This document shows positions 28,143 through 37,170 of a DNA stretch of 64,000 nucleotides, in pieces; the stretch's first letter is position 1; each line of letters opens with the position of its first letter. A program made the translations under genes and the position numbers. Where the stretch lies: positions 1 to 64,000 of the forward strand of contig CAISBR010000102.1 of assembly GCA_903883645.1 (NCBI GenBank), read 5' to 3'. The notes under the pieces are model-generated. The model ran no database searches, was not told the origin of the DNA, and worked only from the letters and a program-made list of their open reading frames with translations. The DNA comes from an uncultured Myxococcales bacterium. GTDB taxonomy: Bacteria; Myxococcota_A; UBA9042.

Positions 28143-29795
28143 ATGCTCGAGCCGACCGGAAAACTGCTGCTGACCACGGGTCTGGGCCTGATTGCCGCGG
28201 GTTTGACCCTGCCATCGCCGGCGGCGGTGCTGGCGGGCACGCTGGTGGTGGCGGCGCTGCAGCTCGAATTGCATCGTCTGCGCAGGCAGTTGCAACCCCT
28301 GCAAGCCCCTCTTGGCCTGCAGGCGCAGCTCGAGGTGATGGCGCGCGGGCGGGCCCACCAGACCGAGCGGTCGCATCGCGTGGGCAACGACATTGCGCTG
28401 GTGCTGCGCCTCGACCTGCCGGCGGCGTTTGTGGGGGCGCGCCTCGATATCGATCGCTGGTGGCTGAGTCCGGGCCTAACCCTTTATGGCGACGGCATAA
28501 TGACCCGCATTTTGAGCCAGCGCGACGACAGTGTGGTGGTGCGCGCCATGCCGCATACGGCCGCTGTGCACCGCGTCTGGGGGCTGCAAGGTCGGCTGAC
28601 CGATGCGGCGGGGCTACTGCAGGCCGAAGTGTTCATCCCTACGCCGCTTGAGCTGGCCGCCTTGCCGCGCTCGCTGCCACTGGATCTGCGAGCGGTGGCC
28701 GAAACGCGCCGGATGTCGCCGCGTTCGGGCATGGGCCAGCGCCCCGATAAGGTGCCTGGTACCGGCGACGATCTGCGCGAGCTGCGCGAGCATCAACCCG
28801 GCGACCCGTTTAAGCACATTGCCTGGAAAGCCTCGGCGGCGCGCGGACATTTGATGGCCCGCACCTTTGAGCGCGAACAGACCCGCTCCATGTTTGTGGT
28901 GCTCGAGACTGGTGCGACGATGCGCGACGGTGTGCCAGGCCGCGGGCCGCTCGATCAAGCGATGGACCTGTGCCACTCGCTCGCCGAAGTGTGCGCGCGT
29001 ACTCACGATCCTCTGGGTCTGGCGCTGGTCGACGGGCGAGTGATCGACGCGCGTCCGGTGCTCGAAGGCTTAGCGGCGCTGCAGTCGACGGACCGCGCCC
29101 TGCTCGACCTGCGGCGGGCGGTGGCCGAGGACCTGGCGCCCCTGAGCGAGTCGCAGCTGCTGGCGACGGTGGTGCATTACCTGCGGGCGGTGGCGCGGGT
29201 GCCGCTGCCCGAGTGGCATGATAATTCACACGATAATGAACAGTTGGCCCATGTGCGCCAGCGAACGGTGATGGCCGCCCTGGCCCGCCTGCCCGAGCGC
29301 GAGCGCCAGCCGCTGCTGCGCGGTCCCGAGCCGAGCGTACGCGCCGATCTGTCGATTCTGCGTCGGTTTTGCCGGGCGATGGATGTGCCTTTGCCCTATC
29401 GCGGCGCCCTGCCCGCTCCGGCGCGGGTGGCCGGCCTAGTGGCTGGTGTGCGAGCGGCCATGACGGCGCGCAAGGGCCCCTACGCGCTCGTGGTGATCTC
29501 GGATTTCCGTGGTCTAGTCGGGCAGTTGCAGCCCCTGTTCCAAGTCTTTGCCGCAGCCCGCCAAGCAGGTCACCGGGTGCTGGCCGTGGCAGTGCGCGAG
29601 CTCGATGCGGGCGAAAGTTTTGATTTGATTGCCGAAGCGGACGATAGCGACGCGGCTCGCGGTTTACTTCGCGCGGACCAAGCGGCTCGCCAGGCGCTTC
29701 TGGATGAACTGGACCAAGGCTGCCGACGCGCCGGCGCTACGTTTGTCGGCGACGCAAATACCAAAGAAATCATGGCAATGTGGCGCTACGGTTAG
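28143..29795 (+). CDS. DUF58 domain protein
   Basis: This 550-residue protein has an N-terminal hydrophobic hairpin (LLTTGLGLIAAGLTL, AAVLAGTLVVAALQL) and the DUF58 core DDLRELREHQPGDPFKHIAW followed by ARTFEREQTRSMFVVLE. The last part resembles a VWA-like fold (VISDFRGLVGQL). DUF58 proteins are usual partners of MoxR ATPases. It is the last gene of this operon. Its stop overlaps that of the convergent TatD gene by 4 bp. The residues between about 350 and 430 have no recognised domain. Confidence 0.88.
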   Translation: MLEPTGKLLLTTGLGLIAAGLTLPSPAAVLAGTLVVAALQLELHRLRRQLQPLQAPLGLQAQLEVMARGRAHQTERSHRVGNDIALVLRLDLPAAFVGARLDIDRWWLSPGLTLYGDGIMTRILSQRDDSVVVRAMPHTAAVHRVWGLQGRLTDAAGLLQAEVFIPTPLELAALPRSLPLDLRAVAETRRMSPRSGMGQRPDKVPGTGDDLRELREHQPGDPFKHIAWKASAARGHLMARTFEREQTRSMFVVLETGATMRDGVPGRGPLDQAMDLCHSLAEVCARTHDPLGLALVDGRVIDARPVLEGLAALQSTDRALLDLRRAVAEDLAPLSESQLLATVVHYLRAVARVPLPEWHDNSHDNEQLAHVRQRTVMAALARLPERERQPLLRGPEPSVRADLSILRRFCRAMDVPLPYRGALPAPARVAGLVAGVRAAMTARKGPYALVVISDFRGLVGQLQPLFQVFAAARQAGHRVLAVAVRELDAGESFDLIAEADDSDAARGLLRADQAARQALLDELDQGCRRAGATFVGDANTKEIMAMWRYG

Positions 29796-30604
29796 CCGAC
29801 GAGCTGCTGCTGCAAGCGCGCACCAAACAGCCGCTCCGCATTCTCCGTGGTAATGGCGTCGGCCTGTTCCACTGTCCAGCCGCGCAGTTCCGCCACCTTG
29901 GCCAGCGTAAGACGCACAAACGCCGGCTCATTCTTCTTGCCGCGGTGCGGAATCGGCGCCAGGTACGGGCTGTCCGTCTCGACCAGCAGGCGGTCTGCGG
30001 GGGCCAAGCGCACCGCGTCGGCGATCTCGCCCGGGTTCTTAAAGGTCACAATCCCGGGAATCGACAGGTAAAAATCGAGTTCGCGCACGCATGCCAAACC
30101 AAAGGCCGCGGTGCCCGAGAAGCAGTGGATCACACCGCGCACCTCGCCAGCCCGCTCATTCTTTAGAATTTCAAGCGTTTCTGGCTCAGCCGAGCGGGTA
30201 TGGATGCACAGGGGCTTGCCCAGGCGTCGCGCCAGGTCGATGTGGCGCACAAACACCGCCGACTGCGCCTCACGAGGCGAGAGATCGTAGTGAAAATCCA
30301 GACCTGTCTCGCCAACCCCCACACAGACCGGGTCGGCACAGGCCTGTTCGACCGCCTGCCACAGCGCGTCGCCGCCCTCGCCCATCAACCGCTGTGCATC
30401 ATGGGGATGGATGCCGCAAATCGCGCTCACGCCTGCGAATTGCCGCGCCGACTCAAGCGCAGCCAGCAGCTCGTCCGCATCGCCGCCGGCACCGATCGAC
30501 ACCACGTGCCGCACTCCGACCTGCTGGGCGCGCTGCAGCAACTGGGCCACGCGCGCCCAATCGCCCTCAGCCGACATCTTGAGATGGGCGTGGGTATCAA
30601 TCAT
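29792..30604 (-). CDS. tatD: TatD-family DNase/metal-dependent hydrolase
   Basis: This 270-residue TIM-barrel hydrolase begins with the metal motif DTHAHLK. It contains CGIHPHDA, CVGVGETGLDFHYD, CIHTRSAEPE, GVIHCFSGTA and a final LVETDSPYLAP, all markers of TatD hydrolases. These enzymes are 3'-5' nucleases or D-aminoacyl-type hydrolases. It lies 18 bp after the response-regulator gene on the same strand, so it may be co-transcribed, although a functional link is not obvious. Confidence 0.95.
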   Translation of the reverse strand: MIDTHAHLKMSAEGDWARVAQLLQRAQQVGVRHVVSIGAGGDADELLAALESARQFAGVSAICGIHPHDAQRLMGEGGDALWQAVEQACADPVCVGVGETGLDFHYDLSPREAQSAVFVRHIDLARRLGKPLCIHTRSAEPETLEILKNERAGEVRGVIHCFSGTAAFGLACVRELDFYLSIPGIVTFKNPGEIADAVRLAPADRLLVETDSPYLAPIPHRGKKNEPAFVRLTLAKVAELRGWTVEQADAITTENAERLFGARLQQQLVG

Positions 30605-30622
30605 TTGAATTCTCTACGGATA

Positions 30623-31384
30623 TTACGGCTCGTAGCGATAGCCCCAGCCGCGCACAGTCACAATGTGGCGGGGGTGATCCGGCTCAGGCTCAACCCAACG
30701 CCGCAAACGCACGATGAAATTGTCGACGGTGCGCTCGGTCGGCGTGGCGTCCATGCCCCACACCTCTTCGAGAATGTCGGCCCGCGACAGCGCTCGACCC
30801 GGATTGCGCGCCAGAAACTGCAGCAGAACCGCTTCTTTATCGCTCAGCTCGTGCCAAGTGCCATCGGTGGTGCGCAGCGCGCGGCGCTCGAGATTCACGA
30901 GCGACGTACCCACATGAAGCTCTTGATCCGTGGGCACTTCTAGGCTGCCCTGGCTGCGGCGAATGTGGGCGCGCACGCGGGCCAGCAGCTCGGCCATGTT
31001 GAACGGCTTGCACAGGTAATCATCGGCGCCGCCATCTAAGGCCGAGATCTTGCTCTCGATCTCGTCGCGCGCCGTCAGCATGATGATCGGTGTACCAAGG
31101 CCCAATTTGCGTGCGTATTTGGCGACTTCGGTGCCACTCATGCCGGGCAAGCCGATATCGAGCAGCACACAGTCGTAGCGCACCGTGCGCAGCACTTGCA
31201 GCGCGGCCTCGCCGGACCGCTGCCACTCGACCTGGTAGCCATCTTGCTCCAGATTCAGCCGCACCATGGTGCCGATCAGGTTGTCGTCTTCGACAAGCAG
31301 GACTCGCATTTCACTCTGCTCCTCGTCTTCGAAGTCGTCTGCGCCGTTTTCGTAGCTTGGATTGGCGCCCTCGTTGGTATCCAT
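30623..31384 (-). CDS. OmpR-family response regulator
   Basis: This 253-residue protein has a receiver domain with VEDD, phospho-acceptor Asp76 in LLDIGLPG, Thr in MLTARD and Lys in DYLCKPF. A winged-helix DNA-binding domain follows (ALSRADILEEVWGM, VDNFIVRLRRWVEP). The first 25 residues are an acidic extension not usual in the family. The ATG at 31309 is an alternative start with GAGGAG upstream. The sensor kinase gene lies upstream on the same strand, separated by 220 bp that hold two operator-like repeats. Confidence 0.93.
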   Translation of the reverse strand: MDTNEGANPSYENGADDFEDEEQSEMRVLLVEDDNLIGTMVRLNLEQDGYQVEWQRSGEAALQVLRTVRYDCVLLDIGLPGMSGTEVAKYARKLGLGTPIIMLTARDEIESKISALDGGADDYLCKPFNMAELLARVRAHIRRSQGSLEVPTDQELHVGTSLVNLERRALRTTDGTWHELSDKEAVLLQFLARNPGRALSRADILEEVWGMDATPTERTVDNFIVRLRRWVEPEPDHPRHIVTVRGWGYRYEP

Positions 31385-31434
31385 TGCCCGCCTCGGCCTG
31401 CAACACAGACTCGACTAGCAGCCTGTATTTTTTT

Positions 31435-31469
31435 GGCATATTGCCCAGATTTCATAGGCATATTACCCA
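31435..31469 (-). promoter_or_regulatory. Two 13-bp direct repeats upstream of the response-regulator gene, candidate operator
   Basis: GGCATATTGCCCA at 31435-31447 and GGCATATTACCCA at 31457-31469 differ at one base and are 22 bp apart, two helical turns. The first contains the small inverted repeat GGCA-tat-TGCC. They lie 51-85 bp upstream of the regulator start on the minus strand. OmpR-type regulators usually bind direct repeats of this kind, so autoregulation is possible. Binding is inferred only. Confidence 0.45.
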
Positions 31470-31604
31470 AAGGTGACGCCTCACTGCGCCGTGCGGCAAT
31501 GCCACGGCTTCGTCACGCGGCGTAGTTTACCCCCGCCGTCTCTTTCTGCCTAGTGGACGCCGCAAAATGCCCGCGCGCGCCCCTTGGCCGGCCCACAATT
31601 CGCC

Positions 31605-32834
31605 TCACGCCGGCTTGTTCCACGGCCAGAAATGCAGCGTGAACGTGGCTCCGTGGCCTGGTCCCGAGCTGTGCGCCTCGATGCGGCCGCCCATCCCCTT
31701 CATCAGCGCACGGCAAATCGACAACCCAAGACCGGTGCCATGCTTGCCCACCGCCGGGCCACCGCTGGCCACAAAGCTCTGAAACAACGAATGACCGCGC
31801 TCGGGCTCAAAGCCCATGCCGTCGTCGATAAACTGCACGCGCACCAGCCCCTCGTGCAGCTCGCCGCGCGCGATCAGCTTCTTGGCGCCGTACTTGATCG
31901 CGTTGTCGGCCAGATTCTCAAGAATCGTCCAAATCGCTGTCGCGTCGCCGCTCACGTGCACCTCGGGCGCGCACTCGACCACGAGGATCTGCTGCGCCCC
32001 CAGCGTCTCGCGACGGTGGCGGGCAAAGCGCTCAAGGAGGACTTGCAACTCTACACACTCGCTAGCCAATTGCTGATTGGGCAGCCGCATGCGCTGCGCC
32101 AGCAGCATGTTTTGCACCAAGTGCTCTTCGCGCTCGACCTCAGCCAGGGCCAGCTTAAGCAAGTTCTTCTGCTCTTCTGCGGGCATACGCCCCAATTGCA
32201 GCGTCTGCAGCACCGCCTTGATGCCGGCCAACGGCGTCTTCATCTCGTGGGTGGCGCGGCCCAAAAACTCTTGCATCTCGCGGCGGAACTTGGTCTCGGT
32301 GCGGATCATGTGGTACAGCATCGCCACCACCATCGCCAAAAGCGACGTCAGCATCAGCCCTTCGCCCACCACCATGCCCTTGCGCCGGTCGTAGCGCGCC
32401 GAGACCTGGTCGGCCCACTGCCGGCTGGGCTGCACCAACCAACGCCGCTGCGGATCCGTCTCGCCGGGCTTGACCTCCGTACCGTCGCCTACCCACCGCG
32501 CCGGCTGCCGCACATCCGGACTAAACTCAGCAATTTCAATACGGTCATCGCCCTGCACCAGCCCAACGTGCAGCTGGTCGGCATGGAAACCCAGGCGCAT
32601 CGACGCCACATACACGTCGCGGTCGATCAGCTGCATCGCCATCTGGTGCTGCGTGCGGATCGACTGGCCGATGAGGAGCAGCCACCACGCCCCCAGCGCG
32701 ATCAACAGCACCACCGCCGCCGAAAACAGCACGCGGGGCCCGTAATGGGCGCGCAGTTCGCGAAACGTTCGCCGCCGCGGCTTGGGCGCCTGGATGCGCT
32801 GGGCGCGTGCCACCGGCGGGCGAAGGGGCTTCAC
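31605..32834 (-). CDS. Membrane sensor histidine kinase
   Basis: This 409-residue protein has two membrane spans (VLFSAAVVLLIALGAWWLLL near the N-terminus; EGLMLTSLLAMVVAMLYHMI) around a short periplasmic sensor region. The phospho-acceptor His is in LGRATHEMKTPLAGIKAV. The ATPase motifs are NLADNAIKYG, DDGMGF and GTGLGLSICR. It is probably the partner of the OmpR-type regulator encoded downstream. The GTG start has AGGAG upstream and lies 12 bp after the hemL stop, so this kinase is likely transcribed with the heme genes. Confidence 0.93.
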   Translation of the reverse strand: MKPLRPPVARAQRIQAPKPRRRTFRELRAHYGPRVLFSAAVVLLIALGAWWLLLIGQSIRTQHQMAMQLIDRDVYVASMRLGFHADQLHVGLVQGDDRIEIAEFSPDVRQPARWVGDGTEVKPGETDPQRRWLVQPSRQWADQVSARYDRRKGMVVGEGLMLTSLLAMVVAMLYHMIRTETKFRREMQEFLGRATHEMKTPLAGIKAVLQTLQLGRMPAEEQKNLLKLALAEVEREEHLVQNMLLAQRMRLPNQQLASECVELQVLLERFARHRRETLGAQQILVVECAPEVHVSGDATAIWTILENLADNAIKYGAKKLIARGELHEGLVRVQFIDDGMGFEPERGHSLFQSFVASGGPAVGKHGTGLGLSICRALMKGMGGRIEAHSSGPGHGATFTLHFWPWNKPA

Positions 32835-32846
32835 GGTAGACTCCTG

Positions 32847-34145
32847 CTACAGAATGTTCGCCGCGGCGCGCGCCCAGGCACCGACCAGCGCATCAATGTC
32901 GGCCTCGCGGTGCGCCGTCGACAAGAAAAGCACTTCGTACGCCGAGGGCGGCAGGTAAAAACCCTGTTCAAGCATCTGGTTATACATCGCATTAAAGCGT
33001 TGCACGGCCTTTTGCGAGATCTGGTCGGCGCGGGTGGGGATCACACCTTCGTCGAAATACGGCCAGAAGATCGAGCCCTTCCGGCAACCACGCAGCCACG
33101 GAATCCCCGTCTCGCGCAGCCGATGCTCCAGGTAGCCGCCCAGCTGCTCAAGCCGGCGATAGGTATGCGGATCGCTCAGCTTTTGCATGGTGGCCAAGCC
33201 CGCGGCGATCGAGATCGGATTACCCGACAAGGTGCCGGCCTGGTAGACAGGGCCCATAGGTGCCAAAAGATTAAGCAATTTTGCCGAACCCAGCAGCGCC
33301 CCCAGCGGCATGCCGCCGCCCACGATCTTGCCCAGCGTCACCAAGTCGGATTGCACGCCCGCCAGCTCGCCGTAACCGCCGCAGTGCAAACGGAAACCCG
33401 AGATGACCTCGTCGAAAATCAGCAGCGCGCCGTGCTCGTGGGTAATTCGGCGCAAACCGGCCAAGAATTCATTGGTTTGCAGCAGCAGACCGTTGTTGGC
33501 CGGCATCGGCTCCAAGATGATCGCGGCGATCTTGCTGCCGTGCTCGGCGAACAGACTCTCGACCGCAGCCAAGTCGTTAAACGGCAACGTGATCGTCAGA
33601 TGGGCCAGCTCGCTGGGCACCCCCGCCGAGCTCGCCTCGCCCCCCGGGTCGGCCAAGGTGATGAGGCCCGAACCTGCCTTAACCAATAGGCTATCGAAGT
33701 GGCCGTGGTAGCCACCTTCAAACTTGACGATCAGGCTGCGATGGGTGGCGCCGCGGGCCAGGCGAATGGCCGTCATCACGGCTTCGGTGCCCGAGCTCAT
33801 CAGCCGCGCCATGTCCATACCCGGAAAGCGATCGACAAGTGCTTGCGCCATCGCGACTTCGCCGGGGTGGCAGGCGCCGTAGGTCAGGCCCTTGGGGGCG
33901 GCCTCGCAGACGGCTTTGACGACGTCGGGCTGGGAGTGGCCCAGGATCAAGGGGCCCCAAGATAGGCAAAAGTCTGTGTATTCGTTGCCGTCGATGTCTT
34001 TGACTTTGACGCCGCTGGCCTCGGCAAAGAACACGGGCTTGCCGCCGACCGACTTAAAGGCGCGGACAGGGCTGTTGACGCCGCCCGGTATGAGCGAGAC
34101 GGCGGTTTCGAAAAGGTGGTCCGACTTGGCGCGGGAGTAGCTCAC
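32847..34145 (-). CDS. hemL: Glutamate-1-semialdehyde 2,1-aminomutase
   Basis: This 432-residue class-III aminotransferase converts glutamate-1-semialdehyde to 5-aminolevulinate, the first committed tetrapyrrole precursor in the C5 pathway. It shows IPGGVNSPVRAFKSVGG, SSGTEAVMTAIRLARG, KFEGGYHGHFDSLLVKAGSG and LIFDEVISGFR. The PLP-binding lysine is in TLGKIVGGGMPLGA. GTG at 34145 with GGAG upstream is chosen as start; the longer frame is not supported. It follows hemD by 32 bp. Confidence 0.96.
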   Translation of the reverse strand: MSYSRAKSDHLFETAVSLIPGGVNSPVRAFKSVGGKPVFFAEASGVKVKDIDGNEYTDFCLSWGPLILGHSQPDVVKAVCEAAPKGLTYGACHPGEVAMAQALVDRFPGMDMARLMSSGTEAVMTAIRLARGATHRSLIVKFEGGYHGHFDSLLVKAGSGLITLADPGGEASSAGVPSELAHLTITLPFNDLAAVESLFAEHGSKIAAIILEPMPANNGLLLQTNEFLAGLRRITHEHGALLIFDEVISGFRLHCGGYGELAGVQSDLVTLGKIVGGGMPLGALLGSAKLLNLLAPMGPVYQAGTLSGNPISIAAGLATMQKLSDPHTYRRLEQLGGYLEHRLRETGIPWLRGCRKGSIFWPYFDEGVIPTRADQISQKAVQRFNAMYNQMLEQGFYLPPSAYEVLFLSTAHREADIDALVGAWARAAANIL

Positions 34146-34177
34146 GATGGCTCCGAAAGGTGGGCAGCAGACGCCGG

Positions 34178-34954
34178 CTAGGCGGCGATACAACTGCGCA
34201 AGGTTTCAAGAACAGACGAGAATTCAGGACTTGGGCTGACTGCGGCGGGCGCAATCCCCGCCTCGCGCAGGGCATCGGCCGTGGTCGGCCCGATCGCCAC
34301 CCACCGGCAAGCCTTGCACTGGGGCAGCCAATGGGTCAGGCGGGTCACTGCGCTGGGGGCGGCAGCAAAGATCAATGTTTCTGCAGAGTAGAAAATGGCT
34401 GCCACATTCTGCGACAGGTCGTGCGGCGCATCGGGCACCGCATTTTCGTACACCGTGGCGATGCGCACGTCGTGGCCGGCATGGGCCAGCCCCTCGGCGA
34501 GATCGCGCCGCGCAAAGCGGGCTTGGGCGATGAGCACGGTCTTGTGGGGTAGCAGATTCGCAGCGAGCAGCTTGGCTAACTCGGCGCCGGTCGAGGGGTC
34601 GCGCGCCACCACAGAGACCACAACCCCATGTGCTTGCAGGGCTTTTGCGGTGCTCTCGCCGACCGCGCCGACCACCACGCCCGGCCGAGTCAGGGGTGCC
34701 GTGCCAAACTGCGCAACGTAGCCGGTCACGGCATTGCGACTGGCAAAGGCAAACGCGTGCGCCCAGGCCGACCACGCCGCCACCGATTCCGCATCGGGTT
34801 CGGCCGCAATGGTGCGGATTTGCGCGGTGGGCAGTTCGACAACCTCGACGCCAGCGGCCTCAAGTGTCTGACGCAGCGCCAAATTATCCTCGGCAGCGCG
34901 GGTCAAGACCACCACGGCGCGGCCTACTCCCATGGAAGTGCCGGGCGAGCCCAT
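34178..34954 (-). CDS. hemD: Uroporphyrinogen-III synthase
   Basis: This 258-residue protein has the two-lobed HemD layout: an N-terminal LTRAAEDNLALRQTLEAAG, then FASRNAVTGYVAQF, VGAVGESTAKALQAHG, and VAIGPTTADALREAG near the end. It closes the linear tetrapyrrole made by HemC. The ATG at 34954 has AAGGAG six bases upstream and overlaps hemC by about 31 bp. HemD sequences are poorly conserved, but position and the TTADAL motif make the call firm. Confidence 0.92.
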   Translation of the reverse strand: MGSPGTSMGVGRAVVVLTRAAEDNLALRQTLEAAGVEVVELPTAQIRTIAAEPDAESVAAWSAWAHAFAFASRNAVTGYVAQFGTAPLTRPGVVVGAVGESTAKALQAHGVVVSVVARDPSTGAELAKLLAANLLPHKTVLIAQARFARRDLAEGLAHAGHDVRIATVYENAVPDAPHDLSQNVAAIFYSAETLIFAAAPSAVTRLTHWLPQCKACRWVAIGPTTADALREAGIAPAAVSPSPEFSSVLETLRSCIAA

Positions 34955-35937
34955 ACCTGCTCCTTGGCCAGTGCTGCGCGCAAAGCAACTTCGGCGAGAC
35001 CCGCCACTTCAGACGTAGTTCCCTGCACTTGCACCGACACCCAGCGGTCGAGCGCGTCAACCGTGCCCGCCCGCAACACCGCAGTCGTGCCCGTCACGCT
35101 GGCGAGCGCACCAAACGGCGAATGGCAACCACCTTCCATGCGCTGCAGCAGCTCGCGCTCGAGCGAGACCTCTAACGCGGCGTCAGGATTAGCAATCTTT
35201 TCAAGTATCTTCAAGGTCTTGGCATCGCCGCCGCGGCACTGAATCCCCAGCGCACCCTGCGCCGCCGCCGGCAGCCATAGCAGCGGATCGAGGTCGAGCA
35301 CCACCAAGTCGCCGGTGTCTAGCCCCAGACGCGACACGCCTGCGCGGGCCAAAATCACCGCATCGAGCTCGCCCGTCTTCGCTTTATTCAAGCGAGTCGG
35401 CACGTTGCCGCGCAAGAACGTCGCTTCGACATCGGGTGCCACATGCTGCAAAAGCGACTTGCGCCGCATCGACGCCGTACCCACCTTGGCGCCCGCCTTG
35501 ACCGGCAGTGGCCGACTAGGGTCGTAGGCCTCTTTGCGCACGAACAGCACATCGTTCACATCGGCCCGCTCGGGAACCACAGCCAGAACCAGGCCTTGCG
35601 GCATCTGGGTGGGCAGGTCTTTGAGCGAGTGCACGGCGATATCGACCCGCCCGTCGAGCAGCGCCGCCTCGAGCTCTTTGGTAAAAAAGCCTTTGTCGAG
35701 TTGGTGTTGCAAGGGCACATCGAGCATCAGGTCGCCGCGCGTCTTGATAATCTGCAGACCCACGCCCGCAGCCTCACCGCCCAGGAGCGCCTGGATGTGC
35801 CGCGCCTGCCACAGGGCCAGCTCGCTGCCGCGCGTACCGATTACTGTGGCAAAGTTGGGCCGCGTTACCGGCGCACCGTGCTGATCCCGAATCACTTCAT
35901 CTTGTTGCAAGCCTTGCCCTTCACCCGCACTCGACAT
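34924..35937 (-). CDS. hemC: Porphobilinogen deaminase (hydroxymethylbilane synthase)
   Basis: This 337-residue enzyme joins four porphobilinogens to hydroxymethylbilane. Motifs include IGTRGSELALWQARHI, VDIAVHSLKDLPT, VGTASMRRKSLLQ, FLRGNVPTRLNK and the cofactor-binding Cys in MEGGCHSPFGA. ATG at 35937 with GGAGG upstream is preferred over an earlier in-frame start. It is followed by hemD and hemL, so the three genes form a heme-precursor operon, followed closely by the sensor kinase gene. Confidence 0.97.
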   Translation of the reverse strand: MSSAGEGQGLQQDEVIRDQHGAPVTRPNFATVIGTRGSELALWQARHIQALLGGEAAGVGLQIIKTRGDLMLDVPLQHQLDKGFFTKELEAALLDGRVDIAVHSLKDLPTQMPQGLVLAVVPERADVNDVLFVRKEAYDPSRPLPVKAGAKVGTASMRRKSLLQHVAPDVEATFLRGNVPTRLNKAKTGELDAVILARAGVSRLGLDTGDLVVLDLDPLLWLPAAAQGALGIQCRGGDAKTLKILEKIANPDAALEVSLERELLQRMEGGCHSPFGALASVTGTTAVLRAGTVDALDRWVSVQVQGTTSEVAGLAEVALRAALAKEQVWARPALPWE

Positions 35938-36012
35938 GCGTCCTCCCACCGGCGCTCGCCGGTCCACCGCGTTAGGATGCCCAGGGCGAGCCCCAAGCGT
36001 GTCACGCCCCAG

Positions 36013-37098
36013 TCAGCAGATCGACTCGAACGTCATATCGATGTCGGCCATTTTCGGGCCGCGATCGTGGGTCTCGCTCGGCCGCTGAAAGGTCGGAAGC
36101 CCTTGACCAGCATCGGCAATCCAAGCCTCAGCCAGCGCCAGACTCGCCACCAACATCGCCGGCGTAACCGGACTTTGCCGCACTTGCCCCACCGCCGCCG
36201 CCAGGCGCATGGCCGCCACGACCGTTTCGATAAGCTCGGCGTAGGCCCGCTGCAGCGTCTGGTCGCGGTCGAGCGGCATGGCAAACACCCGCAAGGCCAA
36301 ATACGCCTCGAATGCAGGCCCAAGCTCGGGCTCGCGCACCGCCAGCCACTGCCGCACATCGGCGCGCCAATCACCTTGAAGCGCCTCAGTAAGACTAGTT
36401 ATATCGCTGGCGTGCAAGGTCAAATCCGCTGCCAGCGGCAGCATCGCCCCCACCGCATTCGCCAGCGCCGCGCCATCGAGCGCACCGCAGCGCGACTCCA
36501 AAAACGCCCGAAATGCCAAGAACATGCGCCCCGTGAGCGGCGCTCTGGCCGTAGCCAGCGACTGGTCCGCCACCACCGCATCGATCAGGCTTGCCACCCG
36601 CGCAAGTCGCCCCAACAGCGCATTGCTCGAATCGGCGACAAGGTCGAGCAAGTGCTCGCGCAGCGTCTGGTAATGCCGCCACGGCAGCGTTCGCACACCC
36701 GTCAGCCGCAGGTCGCGCAGCTGGTCATCGGGCTGGAACACCTGCAGCGGAATACGCCAACCGCCCTCGGCGCGCGCCAGGTCCACGGCCTCGGTCTGCA
36801 CCGCGAGGAGCTGCCGCACCGTAGGGCAAAGCGAGGCGAAATAGAGCTCGGCGCCCGCAGGCGTCATCACTGCCGCGATCGGGTAATCGCCGCTCAGCGC
36901 CATCGGCTTGGCCGGCAAGTCCTCGCCCTTGGCCAACCGCGCCGCGCCGCGAAGCATCGCTTTCTCAGCCTGCCTAAAGGGAAATTTGCCCGCGGCCAAG
37001 GGCTTAACCGCCGGTGCCGCCCGCAGCGCCGCGCGACAGGCACAGTCGGCAGCGCCGCAGTCGAAACCGTCGAGCAGAGCCGGAAACACTACGCGCAT
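36013..37098 (-). CDS. Unknown protein, weakly like FliB-type lysine N-methylases
   Basis: This protein of about 361 residues has an N-terminal Cys cluster (FDCGAADCACRA), a later SLCPTVRQLL, and a helical C-terminal half. The Cys-rich start and the C-terminal YLALRVFAMPLDRDQTLQRA pattern recall FliB-type flagellin lysine-N-methylases, but this is only a resemblance noted by eye. No flagellar genes are near. It lies 75 bp upstream of hemC and close behind a small unknown gene, in an apparent operon with rplC. ATG at 37098 is used. A TTG at 37164 gives 22 more residues. Confidence 0.5.
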   Translation of the reverse strand: MRVVFPALLDGFDCGAADCACRAALRAAPAVKPLAAGKFPFRQAEKAMLRGAARLAKGEDLPAKPMALSGDYPIAAVMTPAGAELYFASLCPTVRQLLAVQTEAVDLARAEGGWRIPLQVFQPDDQLRDLRLTGVRTLPWRHYQTLREHLLDLVADSSNALLGRLARVASLIDAVVADQSLATARAPLTGRMFLAFRAFLESRCGALDGAALANAVGAMLPLAADLTLHASDITSLTEALQGDWRADVRQWLAVREPELGPAFEAYLALRVFAMPLDRDQTLQRAYAELIETVVAAMRLAAAVGQVRQSPVTPAMLVASLALAEAWIADAGQGLPTFQRPSETHDRGPKMADIDMTFESIC

Positions 37099-37170
37099 CA
37101 CATACCCCAGCAGGTGCCAACTTGCGGCCGCATGGTATTTAGGGGCCGGGCCGGCAAAACGCAAGCGGCG

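Noticed and set aside
31584-33689. Plus-strand frame (701 codons) opposite the sensor kinase and hemL
   Set aside because: It is antisense to two clear genes and is rich in His, Arg and Gln without motifs.
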